From assembly GCA_937898685.1 (NCBI GenBank), contig CALEJT010000048.1:35328-99327 (forward strand): 64,000 bases of DNA, in the 5' to 3' direction. The notes under the pieces are model-generated. The model ran no database searches, was not told where the DNA came from, and worked only from the letters and a program-made list of their open reading frames with translations. This DNA is from an uncultured Gammaproteobacteria bacterium (GTDB lineage Bacteria; Pseudomonadota; Gammaproteobacteria; Pseudomonadales; Pseudohongiellaceae). The translations under genes and the position numbers were made by a program. This document shows, in pieces, positions 30,999 through 40,513 of the stretch (position 1 is its first letter; each line of letters starts with the position of its first letter).

Positions 30999-31370
30999 TC
31001 AATGCTGCTGACTGGCGTAGGTGTCGGGATCGAGCAGGGATTCCAGCTCGCTCGCGTCACTCAGTTTGATCTTGAACAGCCAGGCCGTGCTTTCGGCGGC
31101 CGCATTGATCGCTTCCGGCTGGCCGGTGAGTTCTTCGTTCACCGCGACGATCTCGCCGGACACGGGGCTGTAGATGTCGCTCACCGATTTCACCGACTCC
31201 ACCACCGCCACTTCTTCCTTGGCGGCTACCGTGCGGCCCACGGTGGGAAGTTCGACGAAGACGATGTCGCCCAACGCGCTTTGCGCGAAGTCGCTGATGC
31301 CGACCGTGCCCACGCCATCGGCGTCGACGTCGATCCATTCGTGGGATTCTGCGAATTTGCGAGTGCTCAT
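30999..31370 (-). CDS. gcvH: glycine cleavage system H protein
   Basis: 123 residues. The lipoylation motif [17 protein letters not shown] contains the modified lysine (K61), within the beta-hammerhead lipoyl fold ([19 protein letters not shown]). It shuttles the aminomethyl group between GcvP and GcvT and hydrogen to Lpd. The start is preceded by AAGGA. It is the middle gene of the operon, 45 bases downstream of gcvT. Confidence 0.98.
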   Translation of the reverse strand: MSTRKFAESHEWIDVDADGVGTVGISDFAQSALGDIVFVELPTVGRTVAAKEEVAVVESVKSVSDIYSPVSGEIVAVNEELTGQPEAINAAAESTAWLFKIKLSDASELESLLDPDTYASQQH

Positions 31371-31415
31371 TGATTCATCCTTCTTGCAGTAGAGACTTGC
31401 TCGGGGTTGTGTTGC

Positions 31416-32501
31416 TTATTCAAAGACTTTCTTGCCGAAACGCACGAAGCTCGGCTTGACGATGCGTACCGGGACCAAGGTGCCGCGCATGTCGACCTGG
31501 CAGCTGGTGGCACCGAGCGGAATGCGGGCAAGGGCGATGGAGTGGTTCAAGGTCGGAGAAAAACTGCCACTGGTGATGATGCCGGAACCAGCGTCGGTTT
31601 CGACGCGCTGACCTTCACGCAACACGCCACGTCCTTCGTAGACGAGTCCCGTGAGGTGCGGCAGTTTGCCTTCGAGTTGCAGTTTCTTGTGCTCGCTCAC
31701 CGCGGCGCGGCCGATGAAATCACGATCGGCGGGCTCCCAGCTGATCACCTGCTCGAGGTTGGATTCCAACGGCGAGGTTTCTTCCGTCATGTCGTGACCA
31801 TAAAGGTTCATGCCGGCCTCCAGGCGCAGCGTGTCGCGGGCACCGAGACCGATGGGCTTGACGCCAGCTGCGAGCAGCTTGTTCCAGAGCTCGGCAGCAT
31901 AGTCCGCCGGGAATATCAGTTCCAGCCCCAGCTCGCCGGTGTAGCCGGTGCGCGCATAGAGCGTGTCGCCGATTTCAGCAGCGCGGAAATTCTTCAGTCC
32001 GCCGACGATCGCGGCGCTTCCGGCATCGAGCAGACTGCAGACGATGGCGATGGATTGCGGACCGTGTACGGCGAGGATGGCGAGTTCGGGACGATGCGTC
32101 AGCGTGACGTCGAAACCCGCGCTGTGTTTCTGCATCCAGGCCAGATCCTTTTCGCCGGTGGCGCAGTTGACCACCAGGCGATAGTAGGAATCGAGGCAAT
32201 AGACGATGAGGTCGTCCACCACGCCGCCCTTTTCATTGAGCATGCAGGTGTAGAGCGCCTTGCCGGGTTCGAGCTTGATCGGATCGTTGGTGACGAGCCG
32301 ACGCAGGAAGGGCAGGGCGTCGGGACCTTCGACGTCGACGACGTTCATGTGGCTCACGTCGAACACGCCGGCGTGCTCACGGACCTGTTTGTGTTCTGCG
32401 ATCTGGGAACCGTAGTTGATGGGCATGTCCCAGCCGGCGAAATCGACCAGCTTGCCGCCGGCCGCGATGTGTTGTTCGTACAGCGGTGTGCGTTTGTTCA
32501 T
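31416..32501 (-). CDS. gcvT: aminomethyltransferase, T-protein
   Basis: 361 residues. Motifs: KLVDFAGWDMPINYGSQIAEH, VFDVSHMNVVDVEGPDA, the folate-binding TGYTGELGLELIFPA and LGARDTLRLEAGMNLYGHD. It transfers the C1 unit from aminomethylated GcvH to tetrahydrofolate, giving 5,10-methylene-THF and ammonia. It is the first gene of the operon. The 443-base leader upstream lacks a recognisable glycine riboswitch, so regulation is probably by another route. Confidence 0.98.
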   Translation of the reverse strand: MNKRTPLYEQHIAAGGKLVDFAGWDMPINYGSQIAEHKQVREHAGVFDVSHMNVVDVEGPDALPFLRRLVTNDPIKLEPGKALYTCMLNEKGGVVDDLIVYCLDSYYRLVVNCATGEKDLAWMQKHSAGFDVTLTHRPELAILAVHGPQSIAIVCSLLDAGSAAIVGGLKNFRAAEIGDTLYARTGYTGELGLELIFPADYAAELWNKLLAAGVKPIGLGARDTLRLEAGMNLYGHDMTEETSPLESNLEQVISWEPADRDFIGRAAVSEHKKLQLEGKLPHLTGLVYEGRGVLREGQRVETDAGSGIITSGSFSPTLNHSIALARIPLGATSCQVDMRGTLVPVRIVKPSFVRFGKKVFE

Positions 32502-32944
32502 GCTTCGTTGCTTCTCTTCCTCGTTACTACGATTGCGGCGTACTGCTGCAAGTTCTTTCTCGCCATGAGCGCGGGAGGATAGCGCGAACCCTCGGTTTTC
32601 CCCAGCCGCGACACCACTACGAGAAAAATCGGCAAAAAAGCTCCCCTGCGCGCAACAAAAGCGCGATTTCTCGTGGAATGGAGGGACTTTTTCCCGCTCC
32701 TGGTAGACCCGCCTTTACGCGTGAAGCGAATCGACCAGGCACTGTCTTGCAAGGAGGGTCGTTTGCGCGCCTTGCCGCGCCTGGAAACACCTGCCGTCCT
32801 TCGAGTGGCAGGCGCCGGCTCCCCACCGCCCCAGGTCGCCATCCAGGCCGTGGGGAGCCGGCACTGCTTGGTACCTCACCCCCGTTGGCATTGCGTACTG
32901 CGCCGAACGAGGGTGACGGTTCTTACAACCTCCGTACTGCTCTA
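32502..32944. other. structured intergenic region between gcvT and the accessory TonB receptor
   Basis: Both flanking genes are on the minus strand. It contains a perfect 12-bp inverted repeat GCCGGCTCCCCA (32814-32825) / TGGGGAGCCGGC (32851-32862), with an adjoining small hairpin CCTGCC/GGCAGG (about 32790-32812). Neither is followed by a T run in the minus direction. Conserved glycine-riboswitch motifs were looked for and not found. No convincing gene was seen. Confidence 0.5.
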
Positions 32945-35737
32945 TCAGAACTCGTAGCGCATACCGAGGCGGTAGTTGCGTCCGAGGACGTCGTTCAGGC
33001 CGCGGTTGACCGTGATGTAACCAGGGTTGTTCTCGGCACCGTGGTTGTTCGGGTTGGCCACCTGGACCGGATCGAGGTCGAACATGTTTTTGACCGAGAT
33101 GAACAACTGGCCCTGACCATCGCCGAGTTCGAAGTCGCGGGAAACGTAGCCGTCGAAGAACCAGCGGCCTTTCACGCTGTTGTCGTTGATGGTGTAGTAC
33201 GGCGCCACGGAGGCCGGACAGTTGCTGGTGCACTCGATGAAGGCGTTGTCGATCACACCATCGCTGTGGCCGCGGCCGGTCAGGTTGAAGGACCAGTCGC
33301 CCATGGTGTAGCGCGCGGTCATGCGGTAGACCCAATCAGGCGTGTTGCCGAGGTTGGAGCCGGCCTGGTTGATGGCGGTCACACCGTTGTCGGTGACGTT
33401 CTTCATGTAGTGCGTGGCCATGAAGCGCAGCGCCAGGTCGCCCGGGCCCACTGGGAAGGTGTAGCTGGCTTCGACGTCGATACCTTCGGAGAGCAGACGG
33501 TTCAGGTTCTCGTACTTCAGATCGATGAACTGCAGTACACCGTTGCTGTCGTAACGCAGCTGCGGACAGTACTCGCTGCGACCGAAGATCACACAAGCGT
33601 CGGCCACCTGCTGTGCACTGAGGAAGTCGATCACACCATCGACTTCCACATCGTAGTAGTCGATCGAGGTGGCGAAACCGGGCAGGAACTCGGGCTGCAG
33701 CACGATGCCGAAGCCGAAGGTGTCCGCTTCTTCCGGTTTCACGGTTCTGGTGCCCTGCAGGTTCTGTACGAAGAGCAGGGACTGACCGTTGATGTTCACA
33801 GCGTTGGTACGTGCGGTACCGGCATCGAACAGCTCGGAGAGGTTCGGTGCGCGGATGTCACGCGACTGCGTCAGACGGAAGGTGATGTCCGGAATCGGCT
33901 GATAGGTCAGACCGGCTTTCCAGGTGGTCACGGAACCGGACACGCTGTAGTCGGTGTAGCGCACGGCGGAGTTCAGTTCGAGATCTTCGAGCAGGGGCAC
34001 CACCGCTTCCACATAGGCTTCGGCTACCTGTACCTTACCGGTGGTGACCTTGTAGTTACCGTACTTCCAACCGTCCTTGTATTTGTCATCGACGTCGCCG
34101 TCGATGCTTTCCTGACGCCACTCGAAACCGGTGGCGATACCGATCGGACCGGCCCAACCCTCGATGTCGTTGGTCGAGATGTTGAAGGCGAATACGTCCT
34201 GCTTCATTTCCTGCTGGCGGCGCGGACGGCCGAGAATGTAATCCTTGGCCTCTTCGCTCATCACGCCGACACCGAAGATGTTGAGCGGTTTGCAGCCGTT
34301 GCTCGGATTGATGAGTGTGGAACGGCACACGGGCTGGCCGGTGACCGGATCACTGACCACGTCGACGGCGTTGTCGAGGGCGGCGAAGCTCCAGGTTTCG
34401 GTCATGTATTCATCGGTGTTGGTGCGGCCCTGCTGGTAGTAGGTATCCCAGGTGAAGCCGAGGTCGGCGAAGTCGAAATCGCCGTTGGCACCGATCACGA
34501 AGCGCGTGGTTTCACGGAAGTTGTTGCTGCCGGAAGCGGGGATGTCGGCCCAGGCACCACGAATCTGGAAGCTGGTCAGACCCTCCTCGATCATTCGATC
34601 GCGCACCGGCTGCGGAATGAAGGGGTTTTCGATCGAGATCGTGCGCACGCTGTCGGTGGGGTTGATGTAGTAGCTCAAACCCTCGTAGCTGGCGTAGGAG
34701 CCCTGTGCGAACACTTCGATGCTCGGCGTGAGGTCCCAGCTCGCACGACCGAACACGCTCTTACGGGTGTCGTCCGACTGCAGCGAGTTGCTGCCGAGCA
34801 TGGCGCTGTTGGTGTATTCCCAATCACCACCGAGCATCCACTGGCCGCTGACCTGACCGTAGTTCAACTGATGCACGGAGCCACCGGGACCGAAGTAGGT
34901 GCCGCGCAGCGGACCGGAGGTGATCAGACCACCTTCGGTGTAGGCGGAGATACCGACGCCTTCGCTCACGAGATAGTAGGGAGCACCGGGCGACTTGTCG
35001 GGGTTGATGATTCCTTTGTAACCCGACTTCTGCCAATCGGTGACGGTGTAGTGGATGCCTTCCTGATCGTACATCTCGGCACTGAAGAGCAGGTGACCCT
35101 GGCCCTCGGCGAAGTCGGTACCGGCAGCGACGTCGAACTTGACGTTGCCAGCACCGTATTCGGTGGCCTCACCATATTCGATCGAAGTTTTCAGACCGGT
35201 GTAGTTCTTGTCGAGGATGAAGTTCACCACGCCGGCGATGGCGTCGGAACCGTAAGCAGAAGAAGCACCGCCCGTCACCACTTCCACGCGCTGTACGAGC
35301 GCCTGCGGGAAGGTGTTGGTGTCGACCTGGCCGGTCGCGGCGGAAACCACCGAACGCTGACCATCGAACAGCACCAGCGTACGACCGGTACCGAGAGCGC
35401 GGAGGTTGAGTGCGGCGACGCCGGCGAGACCGTTACTCAGTGCACCGGAAGAAGTGGAGCCCGTGCTGCTGCCGCGGATGGACGGCAGGGTCATCGCGAA
35501 TTCGGCGACGCTGGCGGGAGCTTCGGCCTGGATGTCTTCTTCACCCAGAACGGATACGGGAGTCGGCATGTCATAGCCGTCACGCGCGATCCTGGTACCG
35601 GTGATCTGTACTGACTCGATGTCCGGGTTCGGCGCGGGCGCCTGCGCGTTCACCGCAGCCGAATACAACGTCGAACCAAGAATACTGCAGGTTACTGCGG
35701 TCAGAGTTTTTACCCTGAAATTCAAACGTGCTTGCAT
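32945..35737 (-). CDS. TonB-dependent receptor of the M20/ABC accessory cluster
   Basis: 930 residues from the ATG preceded by AGGAGAA. A signal peptide (ILGSTLYSAAVNAQ) is followed by ESVQITGTRIARDGYDMPTPVSVLGEEDI, a plug (LRALGTGRTLVLFDGQRSV, VEVVTGGASSAYGSDAIAGVVNF) and a barrel ending DVLGRNYRLGMRYEF. It is distantly related to the two tandem receptors but differs in length and loops. It imports an unknown ligand across the outer membrane with TonB energy. It is transcribed divergently from the M20-like lipoprotein and ABC genes across a 580-base region with a candidate operator, suggesting co-regulation. Confidence 0.93.
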   Translation of the reverse strand: MQARLNFRVKTLTAVTCSILGSTLYSAAVNAQAPAPNPDIESVQITGTRIARDGYDMPTPVSVLGEEDIQAEAPASVAEFAMTLPSIRGSSTGSTSSGALSNGLAGVAALNLRALGTGRTLVLFDGQRSVVSAATGQVDTNTFPQALVQRVEVVTGGASSAYGSDAIAGVVNFILDKNYTGLKTSIEYGEATEYGAGNVKFDVAAGTDFAEGQGHLLFSAEMYDQEGIHYTVTDWQKSGYKGIINPDKSPGAPYYLVSEGVGISAYTEGGLITSGPLRGTYFGPGGSVHQLNYGQVSGQWMLGGDWEYTNSAMLGSNSLQSDDTRKSVFGRASWDLTPSIEVFAQGSYASYEGLSYYINPTDSVRTISIENPFIPQPVRDRMIEEGLTSFQIRGAWADIPASGSNNFRETTRFVIGANGDFDFADLGFTWDTYYQQGRTNTDEYMTETWSFAALDNAVDVVSDPVTGQPVCRSTLINPSNGCKPLNIFGVGVMSEEAKDYILGRPRRQQEMKQDVFAFNISTNDIEGWAGPIGIATGFEWRQESIDGDVDDKYKDGWKYGNYKVTTGKVQVAEAYVEAVVPLLEDLELNSAVRYTDYSVSGSVTTWKAGLTYQPIPDITFRLTQSRDIRAPNLSELFDAGTARTNAVNINGQSLLFVQNLQGTRTVKPEEADTFGFGIVLQPEFLPGFATSIDYYDVEVDGVIDFLSAQQVADACVIFGRSEYCPQLRYDSNGVLQFIDLKYENLNRLLSEGIDVEASYTFPVGPGDLALRFMATHYMKNVTDNGVTAINQAGSNLGNTPDWVYRMTARYTMGDWSFNLTGRGHSDGVIDNAFIECTSNCPASVAPYYTINDNSVKGRWFFDGYVSRDFELGDGQGQLFISVKNMFDLDPVQVANPNNHGAENNPGYITVNRGLNDVLGRNYRLGMRYEF

Positions 35738-36317
35738 GAAGGTTCTCCTGGGGTGTTTGGGCGTCTCTGCGGACGTTATTCGTTCCTTACGGTCGGGCAT
35801 CAGCATGAACCGTGCCAGGTCGCGTGCATGTCTCGCGTGAGCGCGTATTCCAAATGCCTGCGCAAGCGCTTATTGGAATAGATGGTCGCTAAATAAAGTG
35901 ACGCAGTATTAGTGGCTTAGCGCCAGCATGCGCCAGGGTGAAAGCGGGTGATGATGACGGCGTTGGAGTGCGTGCGGATGGCGTGAGTTGGATCGGGAAC
36001 GTTTGTTAGCGGTTGCCTCATCACCGCTCACTTTGGTCAGGCCTTGGTGCGAGCGTGCACGATATTGAACTGATTTTATTGGTGCATGCGCGCCAAGCGA
36101 GTGCAGTTGCAGGCGATGGGTAGTGTGTCGTCTTGAAGCAAGCTGCACTGACCTGGTTCGTTTCGGCTCGCTCTTTACCGTTTCAACCACTTCCTCGAAG
36201 TCAAAAGCGGAGCAAGTGCGCCTTCTAAGTGGCGTGAAGCATCGTTTCCCGCTCCTGGTACGGTTCGTGCATTGTCTTCCAGGTCAGCAACTCGTAGCAC
36301 CGGAGACATCGCGAGCC
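35738..36317. promoter_or_regulatory. divergent control region of the accessory cluster
   Basis: No gene is confidently seen. A perfect 8-bp palindrome TATTCCAA (35846-35853) / TTGGAATA (35873-35880) lies about 110 bases upstream of the receptor start and could be an operator. The stretch 35880-35915 is AT-rich relative to its surroundings and could hold promoters. No promoter for the rightward genes was confidently placed. Confidence 0.45.
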
Positions 36318-38069
36318 ATGGTAAGAAGTCGACCTACGTACTGCAGCAGTCCCTTCAACGCCCAGTTGCACGGCGGTCGCCGCAATCTACTACGCCGACT
36401 GGCACCGTTCTCTCTCTTGGCACTGGCAGCTGCTTGTTCCGAAAGCACTACACCCACCGATACTTCCGCAACGACCACGACGACTGCGCCTGCAATGACT
36501 GCAGCAACACCCGCAGCCACGCCATCGTTGGGCATTCGTCCGGTCGCCGATGAAACGGTGGGCATCGACATGGGTCAGATCCATCACCCGGATCTGCCGA
36601 AGATCTTCGACTACATCGATGCACACATCGACGAGCACGTCATCAATCTGCAGAAGTGGATTCAACAACCTTCGATTTCCAACACCGGCGAAGGCATTCA
36701 GGAATCCGCCTACATGGTGAAGGGCTTCTTCGATCAGCTCGGTTGTCAGTACACCAACGTCTATGACGTCGGTGTCACCGAGTGGGGCCAGCAGGGCAAC
36801 CCGGTCGTCTACGCCAAATGCGACGAGGGCGCGGAGAAGACATTGGTGCTCTATTGGATGTACGACACCATGCCCATCACGCAGCCCGATCTCTGGGTGG
36901 CGCCTCCGTTCGAAGGCCGCATCATCGAACAACCGCCCTTCAAGAAAGTCATGATCGGTCGCGGCGCCACCAACTCGAAAGGGCCGCAGATGGTGCAGCT
37001 CAACGCGCTCATGTCGATCAAGGCAGTGACCGGTAAGTTGCCGGTGAACCTCATCATCGTGGCCGAAGGCGACGAAGAACGCATGTCGATCGGCTATCGC
37101 AAGTTCGTGCGCGAACATCCCGAACTCTTCGAAGGTGCCGATGCCATGTACCGCTTCGGTGGGCAGGGCAGCATCAGCGGCGGCAGCGAAGGCAGCGTGT
37201 TCGTCGAACTGATCACGAGCGGCACTTCGTGGGGCCGCGGTCCGACCTACAGCGACATCCATGGTGGCAACAAGCGCTCGGTGGATGCGCCGGCGTGGCG
37301 TCACATCCAGATGTTGTCGACGCTGGTCGATGAGACCGGCAACAAGGTCATGATCGACGGCTTCTACGAAAACATCGAACCACTCAATGAAATCGAGAAG
37401 GCCAAGCTCGAAGCTTCTGCCAAACGCGTGAATCTCGAAGTCGCCGCGAAGAACCTCGGCGTGGCGCGCTTCATCTCCGACGATCCGCTCGAGTATCTGA
37501 CGATGGCGCGCTACGGCACCTCGATGAACCTCGATGGCATCTGGGGCGGCAACATGTTCGAAGGTGGTTCGGGCGCCATTCTGCCGAACCGCATCGTGTC
37601 CAAACACAACTTCCGCTACGTGCCGAATCAGAACGGCATGGACATCGTCAACAAGCTGCGCGCGCATCTCGACAAGCACGGTTACACCGACGTCGAGATC
37701 AACGTGGTCGGCGACGTGCCCTGGGCCAAGATGAATTACGACACGGACATCGCACGCGCCGTGATGAAGACCTTCGATGCCTTCGGCATTCCCTACGACG
37801 ATCCGATCCAGGAAGGTTCGTCGATTCTCGGTGGTTACTGGCCCGCCTATCTCTTCGCCGGTGACGTGCTCGACATTCCGATCGCCAGCGGCAACGCCGG
37901 CCTAGGGGGCAACTCGCACGCCGCCAACGAGTTCTTCGTGATCGAAGGCGCGGGCGGTACCTACGGCATGGCGGGTGCAGAGAAATCGATTGCAGTGGTG
38001 CTCTACAACTACGCCGGCCTCAACGAACCCGGTGCGGTCTCTGCGAGCTCGAGCGCGGGACAGCCTTAA
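36318..38069 (+). CDS. M20-type peptidase-like lipoprotein with altered metal site
   Basis: 583 residues from the ATG at 36318, which gives a lipoprotein signal ending LAAAC (C40); frames further upstream lack a signal. A Thr/Ala/Pro-rich linker (about 45-75) leads to an M20/carnosinase-like hydrolase: KWIQQPSIS, KTLVLYWMYDTMP, GRGATNSKGPQ, IVAEGDEERMSIG and a terminal GNSHAANEFF. The usual GHYD metal histidine is replaced (W180-M181-Y182-D183) and the DDKG aspartate by N219-S220. The late SH.ANE histidine is kept. It is probably envelope-anchored and acts on a peptide-like substrate, or has lost one metal. It heads the rightward cluster, 39 bases before the ATPase gene. Confidence 0.82.
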   Translation: MVRSRPTYCSSPFNAQLHGGRRNLLRRLAPFSLLALAAACSESTTPTDTSATTTTTAPAMTAATPAATPSLGIRPVADETVGIDMGQIHHPDLPKIFDYIDAHIDEHVINLQKWIQQPSISNTGEGIQESAYMVKGFFDQLGCQYTNVYDVGVTEWGQQGNPVVYAKCDEGAEKTLVLYWMYDTMPITQPDLWVAPPFEGRIIEQPPFKKVMIGRGATNSKGPQMVQLNALMSIKAVTGKLPVNLIIVAEGDEERMSIGYRKFVREHPELFEGADAMYRFGGQGSISGGSEGSVFVELITSGTSWGRGPTYSDIHGGNKRSVDAPAWRHIQMLSTLVDETGNKVMIDGFYENIEPLNEIEKAKLEASAKRVNLEVAAKNLGVARFISDDPLEYLTMARYGTSMNLDGIWGGNMFEGGSGAILPNRIVSKHNFRYVPNQNGMDIVNKLRAHLDKHGYTDVEINVVGDVPWAKMNYDTDIARAVMKTFDAFGIPYDDPIQEGSSILGGYWPAYLFAGDVLDIPIASGNAGLGGNSHAANEFFVIEGAGGTYGMAGAEKSIAVVLYNYAGLNEPGAVSASSSAGQP

Positions 38070-38108
38070 CACACAGACGGCAACAGATACGAGCAAAGGA
38101 GAACAGAG

Positions 38109-38855
38109 ATGTCGGTCATCAGTCTGCGCAACGTCACCAAGGTCTATCAGCTCGGTGACAACACCGTGCACGCACTGCGCGGCGTGTCCTTGGATATAGA
38201 AGAAGGAGAGTTCGTCGCCATCACCGGACCTTCCGGTTCCGGTAAGTCGACGATGATGCACATCCTCGGTTGTCTCGATCAGCCGACCTCGGGCACCTAC
38301 CTGCTCAATGGCAAGGACGTGTCCTCGTTGCCGTCGGAAGAACTCGCCGCCGTGCGCAACAAGCAGATCGGCTTCGTGTTCCAGGGCTTCAACCTGTTGC
38401 CGCGTACGAGTGCCGTGGAGAACGTCGAGTTGCCTTTGCTCTACTGCCGTCCGCTCCTGCCGGCGCAGACGCGCCGCGAGATGGCGATGAAGGCATTGGC
38501 CTCGATGGGCCTGGCCAACCGCAGCGATCACCATCCCAATCAGTTATCCGGCGGTCAGCAGCAGCGTGTGGCGATCGCGCGTGCGCTCGTGAATCAGCCT
38601 TCGCTGATTCTCGCCGACGAACCCACCGGCAACCTCGATACCAAGACCAGCATCGAGGTGATGCGCCTGTTGCAGGAACTGCGCGAGAAGTCTGGCATCA
38701 CCATCGTGCTGATCACGCATGAGCCCGACATCGCCGCCTATGGCAGCCGCATCATCTCCGTGCGTGATGGCGTGATCATCAGCGACAAACCCAACGAGCC
38801 GCGCAAGGATTTCGAAGTCGAGGAATTCGAACCGCTGCTTGCCACGGGATCCTGA
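38109..38855 (+). CDS. MacB/LolD-type ABC transporter ATP-binding protein
   Basis: 248 residues with all nucleotide-binding motifs: Walker A GPSGSGKST, Q-loop FVFQGFNLL, signature LSGGQQQR, Walker B LILADEPTGNLD and the H-loop VLITHEP. The sequence belongs to the MacB/LolD/FtsE group that powers MacB-type permeases through mechanotransmission. It is the only ATPase in a run with three permeases and has a good ribosome site (AAAGGAG). It presumably serves all three. Cytoplasmic face of the inner membrane. Confidence 0.93.
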   Translation: MSVISLRNVTKVYQLGDNTVHALRGVSLDIEEGEFVAITGPSGSGKSTMMHILGCLDQPTSGTYLLNGKDVSSLPSEELAAVRNKQIGFVFQGFNLLPRTSAVENVELPLLYCRPLLPAQTRREMAMKALASMGLANRSDHHPNQLSGGQQQRVAIARALVNQPSLILADEPTGNLDTKTSIEVMRLLQELREKSGITIVLITHEPDIAAYGSRIISVRDGVIISDKPNEPRKDFEVEEFEPLLATGS

Positions 38856-38881
38856 ACTGAGTTAGCGACCGGGAGCCAGCC

Positions 38882-40483
38882 ATGTCGTCTTTAAGAACTC
38901 TGTGTGATCTGGCCTTCACCGCCGTACGCCGCAACCGCGTACAAAGTTCGCTCGCCGTGCTCGGTGTGATGATCGGCGTGGGTGCCTTGGTCACGAGTCT
39001 CGCGCTCGGTCGGGGCGCGCAGCAGGCCTTGAATGAACAACTGCTCGCCGCCGGCGTGAACATGATCGTGGTCACCGCGGGCAACTATCAGACACAAAGG
39101 CGTCAGCGCGGCGACGTCGATGCCAGCAACATTTCCGATCACGCTTCGCTGCCACCGCCCAAGAGCTGGGCGGAGCAGGTGGCGCTGACCTTGCCGCAGG
39201 AACTGCGCAGCGGTTTACGTTCGGCGGTCTACCGTCCCGAGGACGAGCGGTTGTTCTCCTTGCTGCGTCGTGCTCTGCAGGACGGTGGCTTGCCGAGCGG
39301 TCTGCTCGACGTGCACTTCGAAGACGATCCGATGGAGCTGCACGATCATCCGACCGCGAAGGAGCGTCTCGGCGATACCCTGGCCGGCCTTGGTGCGGCG
39401 GCAACGCTGACGCTGGCCGATGCCGAAGCCATTCGTGCGATTCCCGGAGTTCAGACCGCTGCTTCCGGTGTACACGAAAACGCCCGCATCACGCGTGCCG
39501 ACGATCAGAGCAAGCAGTGGCTCACGCGCATGCACGGCACCGAAGCCGGCCTGCCCACGATTCGACGTGGCTGGACCTTTCCGTACGGTCGCTTTCTCAA
39601 CGAGCGCGAAGTCGCCGGCAGCGAGCAGGTGATGGTGCTCGGCAAGGTCGCAGCGGAACGTCTCTATGGTGCCGGCGTGAATCCCGTCGGCCAGACCATC
39701 CTGTTGTGGAATCAGGAGTTCAAGGTGGTGGGCGTGGTCGACAGCGCCAGTTGGGCGGTGCAACCGGTCACCGGTGACGATCAGTTCGACGCCTTCTACG
39801 TGCCCGTCACCACCGTCCATCGTCTGCTCAACCTGAGCAAGCTCAACACCATCACCGTCACCACCGTGAATGCTGGCGGCACGGGTGAGATCGCCAAGGT
39901 GATCACCGCTCTCTTGCGTGAACGCCATGGCATCACCGAACAGATGCCGGACGACTTCACCGTACGCACGCAGGCCGAACAAGTCTTGAGCAAGGGGCTT
40001 TCGCCCGAACTTGCACTCACCGTCGGTGGCAACCTCGCGCGCATGGAAGAGATCACGATGGAACAGATCTCCGCCTCGTTGCAGCGTGCCAACCGCACCA
40101 TGCTCGCCCTGCTCGGCGGCGTGGCGATGATCTCGCTGATCGTCGGCGGCATCGGTGTGATGAATCTGCAACTGCTGTCGGTGACGCAGCGCACGCGTGA
40201 AGTGGGGCTGCGTATGGCTATGGGCGCACGCAAACGTGACATCGCGGCGCAGTTCGTCAGCGAGGCCACGATGATCTCGCTCGCTGGCGGCGTGCTCGGC
40301 CTGCTCGCCGGACTTTTCGCATCGTCGATGTTGGAAGGCGTGCTGCAGTGGTCCACCACGATTTCACCCCTGACGATGGTGCTCGCCCTCGTGGTTGCGG
40401 CGGCGCTCGGCATCATCGCAGGTGTCTACCCGGCGCAACGCGCGGCCGGGCTCGATCCCATCGGTGCGCTGCGCTTCGAGTGA
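38882..40483 (+). CDS. MacB-type ABC permease 1
   Basis: 533 residues. An N-terminal transmembrane helix (VQSSLAVLGVMIGVGALVTSLALG) precedes a large periplasmic MacB_PCD domain (about 45-405), then the FtsX module with three helices (ISLIVGGIGVMNLQLLS; TREVGLRMAMGARKRDI; C-terminal YPAQRAAGLDPIGALRFE). This four-helix layout is that of MacB/LolC permeases, which move substrates from the periplasm outward rather than across the inner membrane. Its periplasmic domain is longer than in the two sister permeases. It lies 26 bases after the ATPase gene. Confidence 0.9.
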   Translation: MSSLRTLCDLAFTAVRRNRVQSSLAVLGVMIGVGALVTSLALGRGAQQALNEQLLAAGVNMIVVTAGNYQTQRRQRGDVDASNISDHASLPPPKSWAEQVALTLPQELRSGLRSAVYRPEDERLFSLLRRALQDGGLPSGLLDVHFEDDPMELHDHPTAKERLGDTLAGLGAAATLTLADAEAIRAIPGVQTAASGVHENARITRADDQSKQWLTRMHGTEAGLPTIRRGWTFPYGRFLNEREVAGSEQVMVLGKVAAERLYGAGVNPVGQTILLWNQEFKVVGVVDSASWAVQPVTGDDQFDAFYVPVTTVHRLLNLSKLNTITVTTVNAGGTGEIAKVITALLRERHGITEQMPDDFTVRTQAEQVLSKGLSPELALTVGGNLARMEEITMEQISASLQRANRTMLALLGGVAMISLIVGGIGVMNLQLLSVTQRTREVGLRMAMGARKRDIAAQFVSEATMISLAGGVLGLLAGLFASSMLEGVLQWSTTISPLTMVLALVVAAALGIIAGVYPAQRAAGLDPIGALRFE

Positions 40484-40513
40484 GCAGCGCGAACACAACG
40501 AGGAGGAAGGGTT

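Noticed and set aside
32502..32944. Possible glycine riboswitch upstream of gcvT
   Set aside because: The conserved tandem-aptamer motifs around GGAGAG and CTCTCAGG were not found on the minus strand.
32486..35614. 1042-codon open frame on the plus strand antisense to the accessory TonB receptor
   Set aside because: It is the mirror frame of a clearly real receptor in GC-rich DNA; its translation has no signal peptide, domain or low-complexity-free core and begins inside gcvT.
32690..36260. 16-base identical string at 32690-32705 and 36245-36260 in the two intergenic regions around the accessory receptor
   Set aside because: One such match is expected by chance in a window of this size and there is no flanking similarity.
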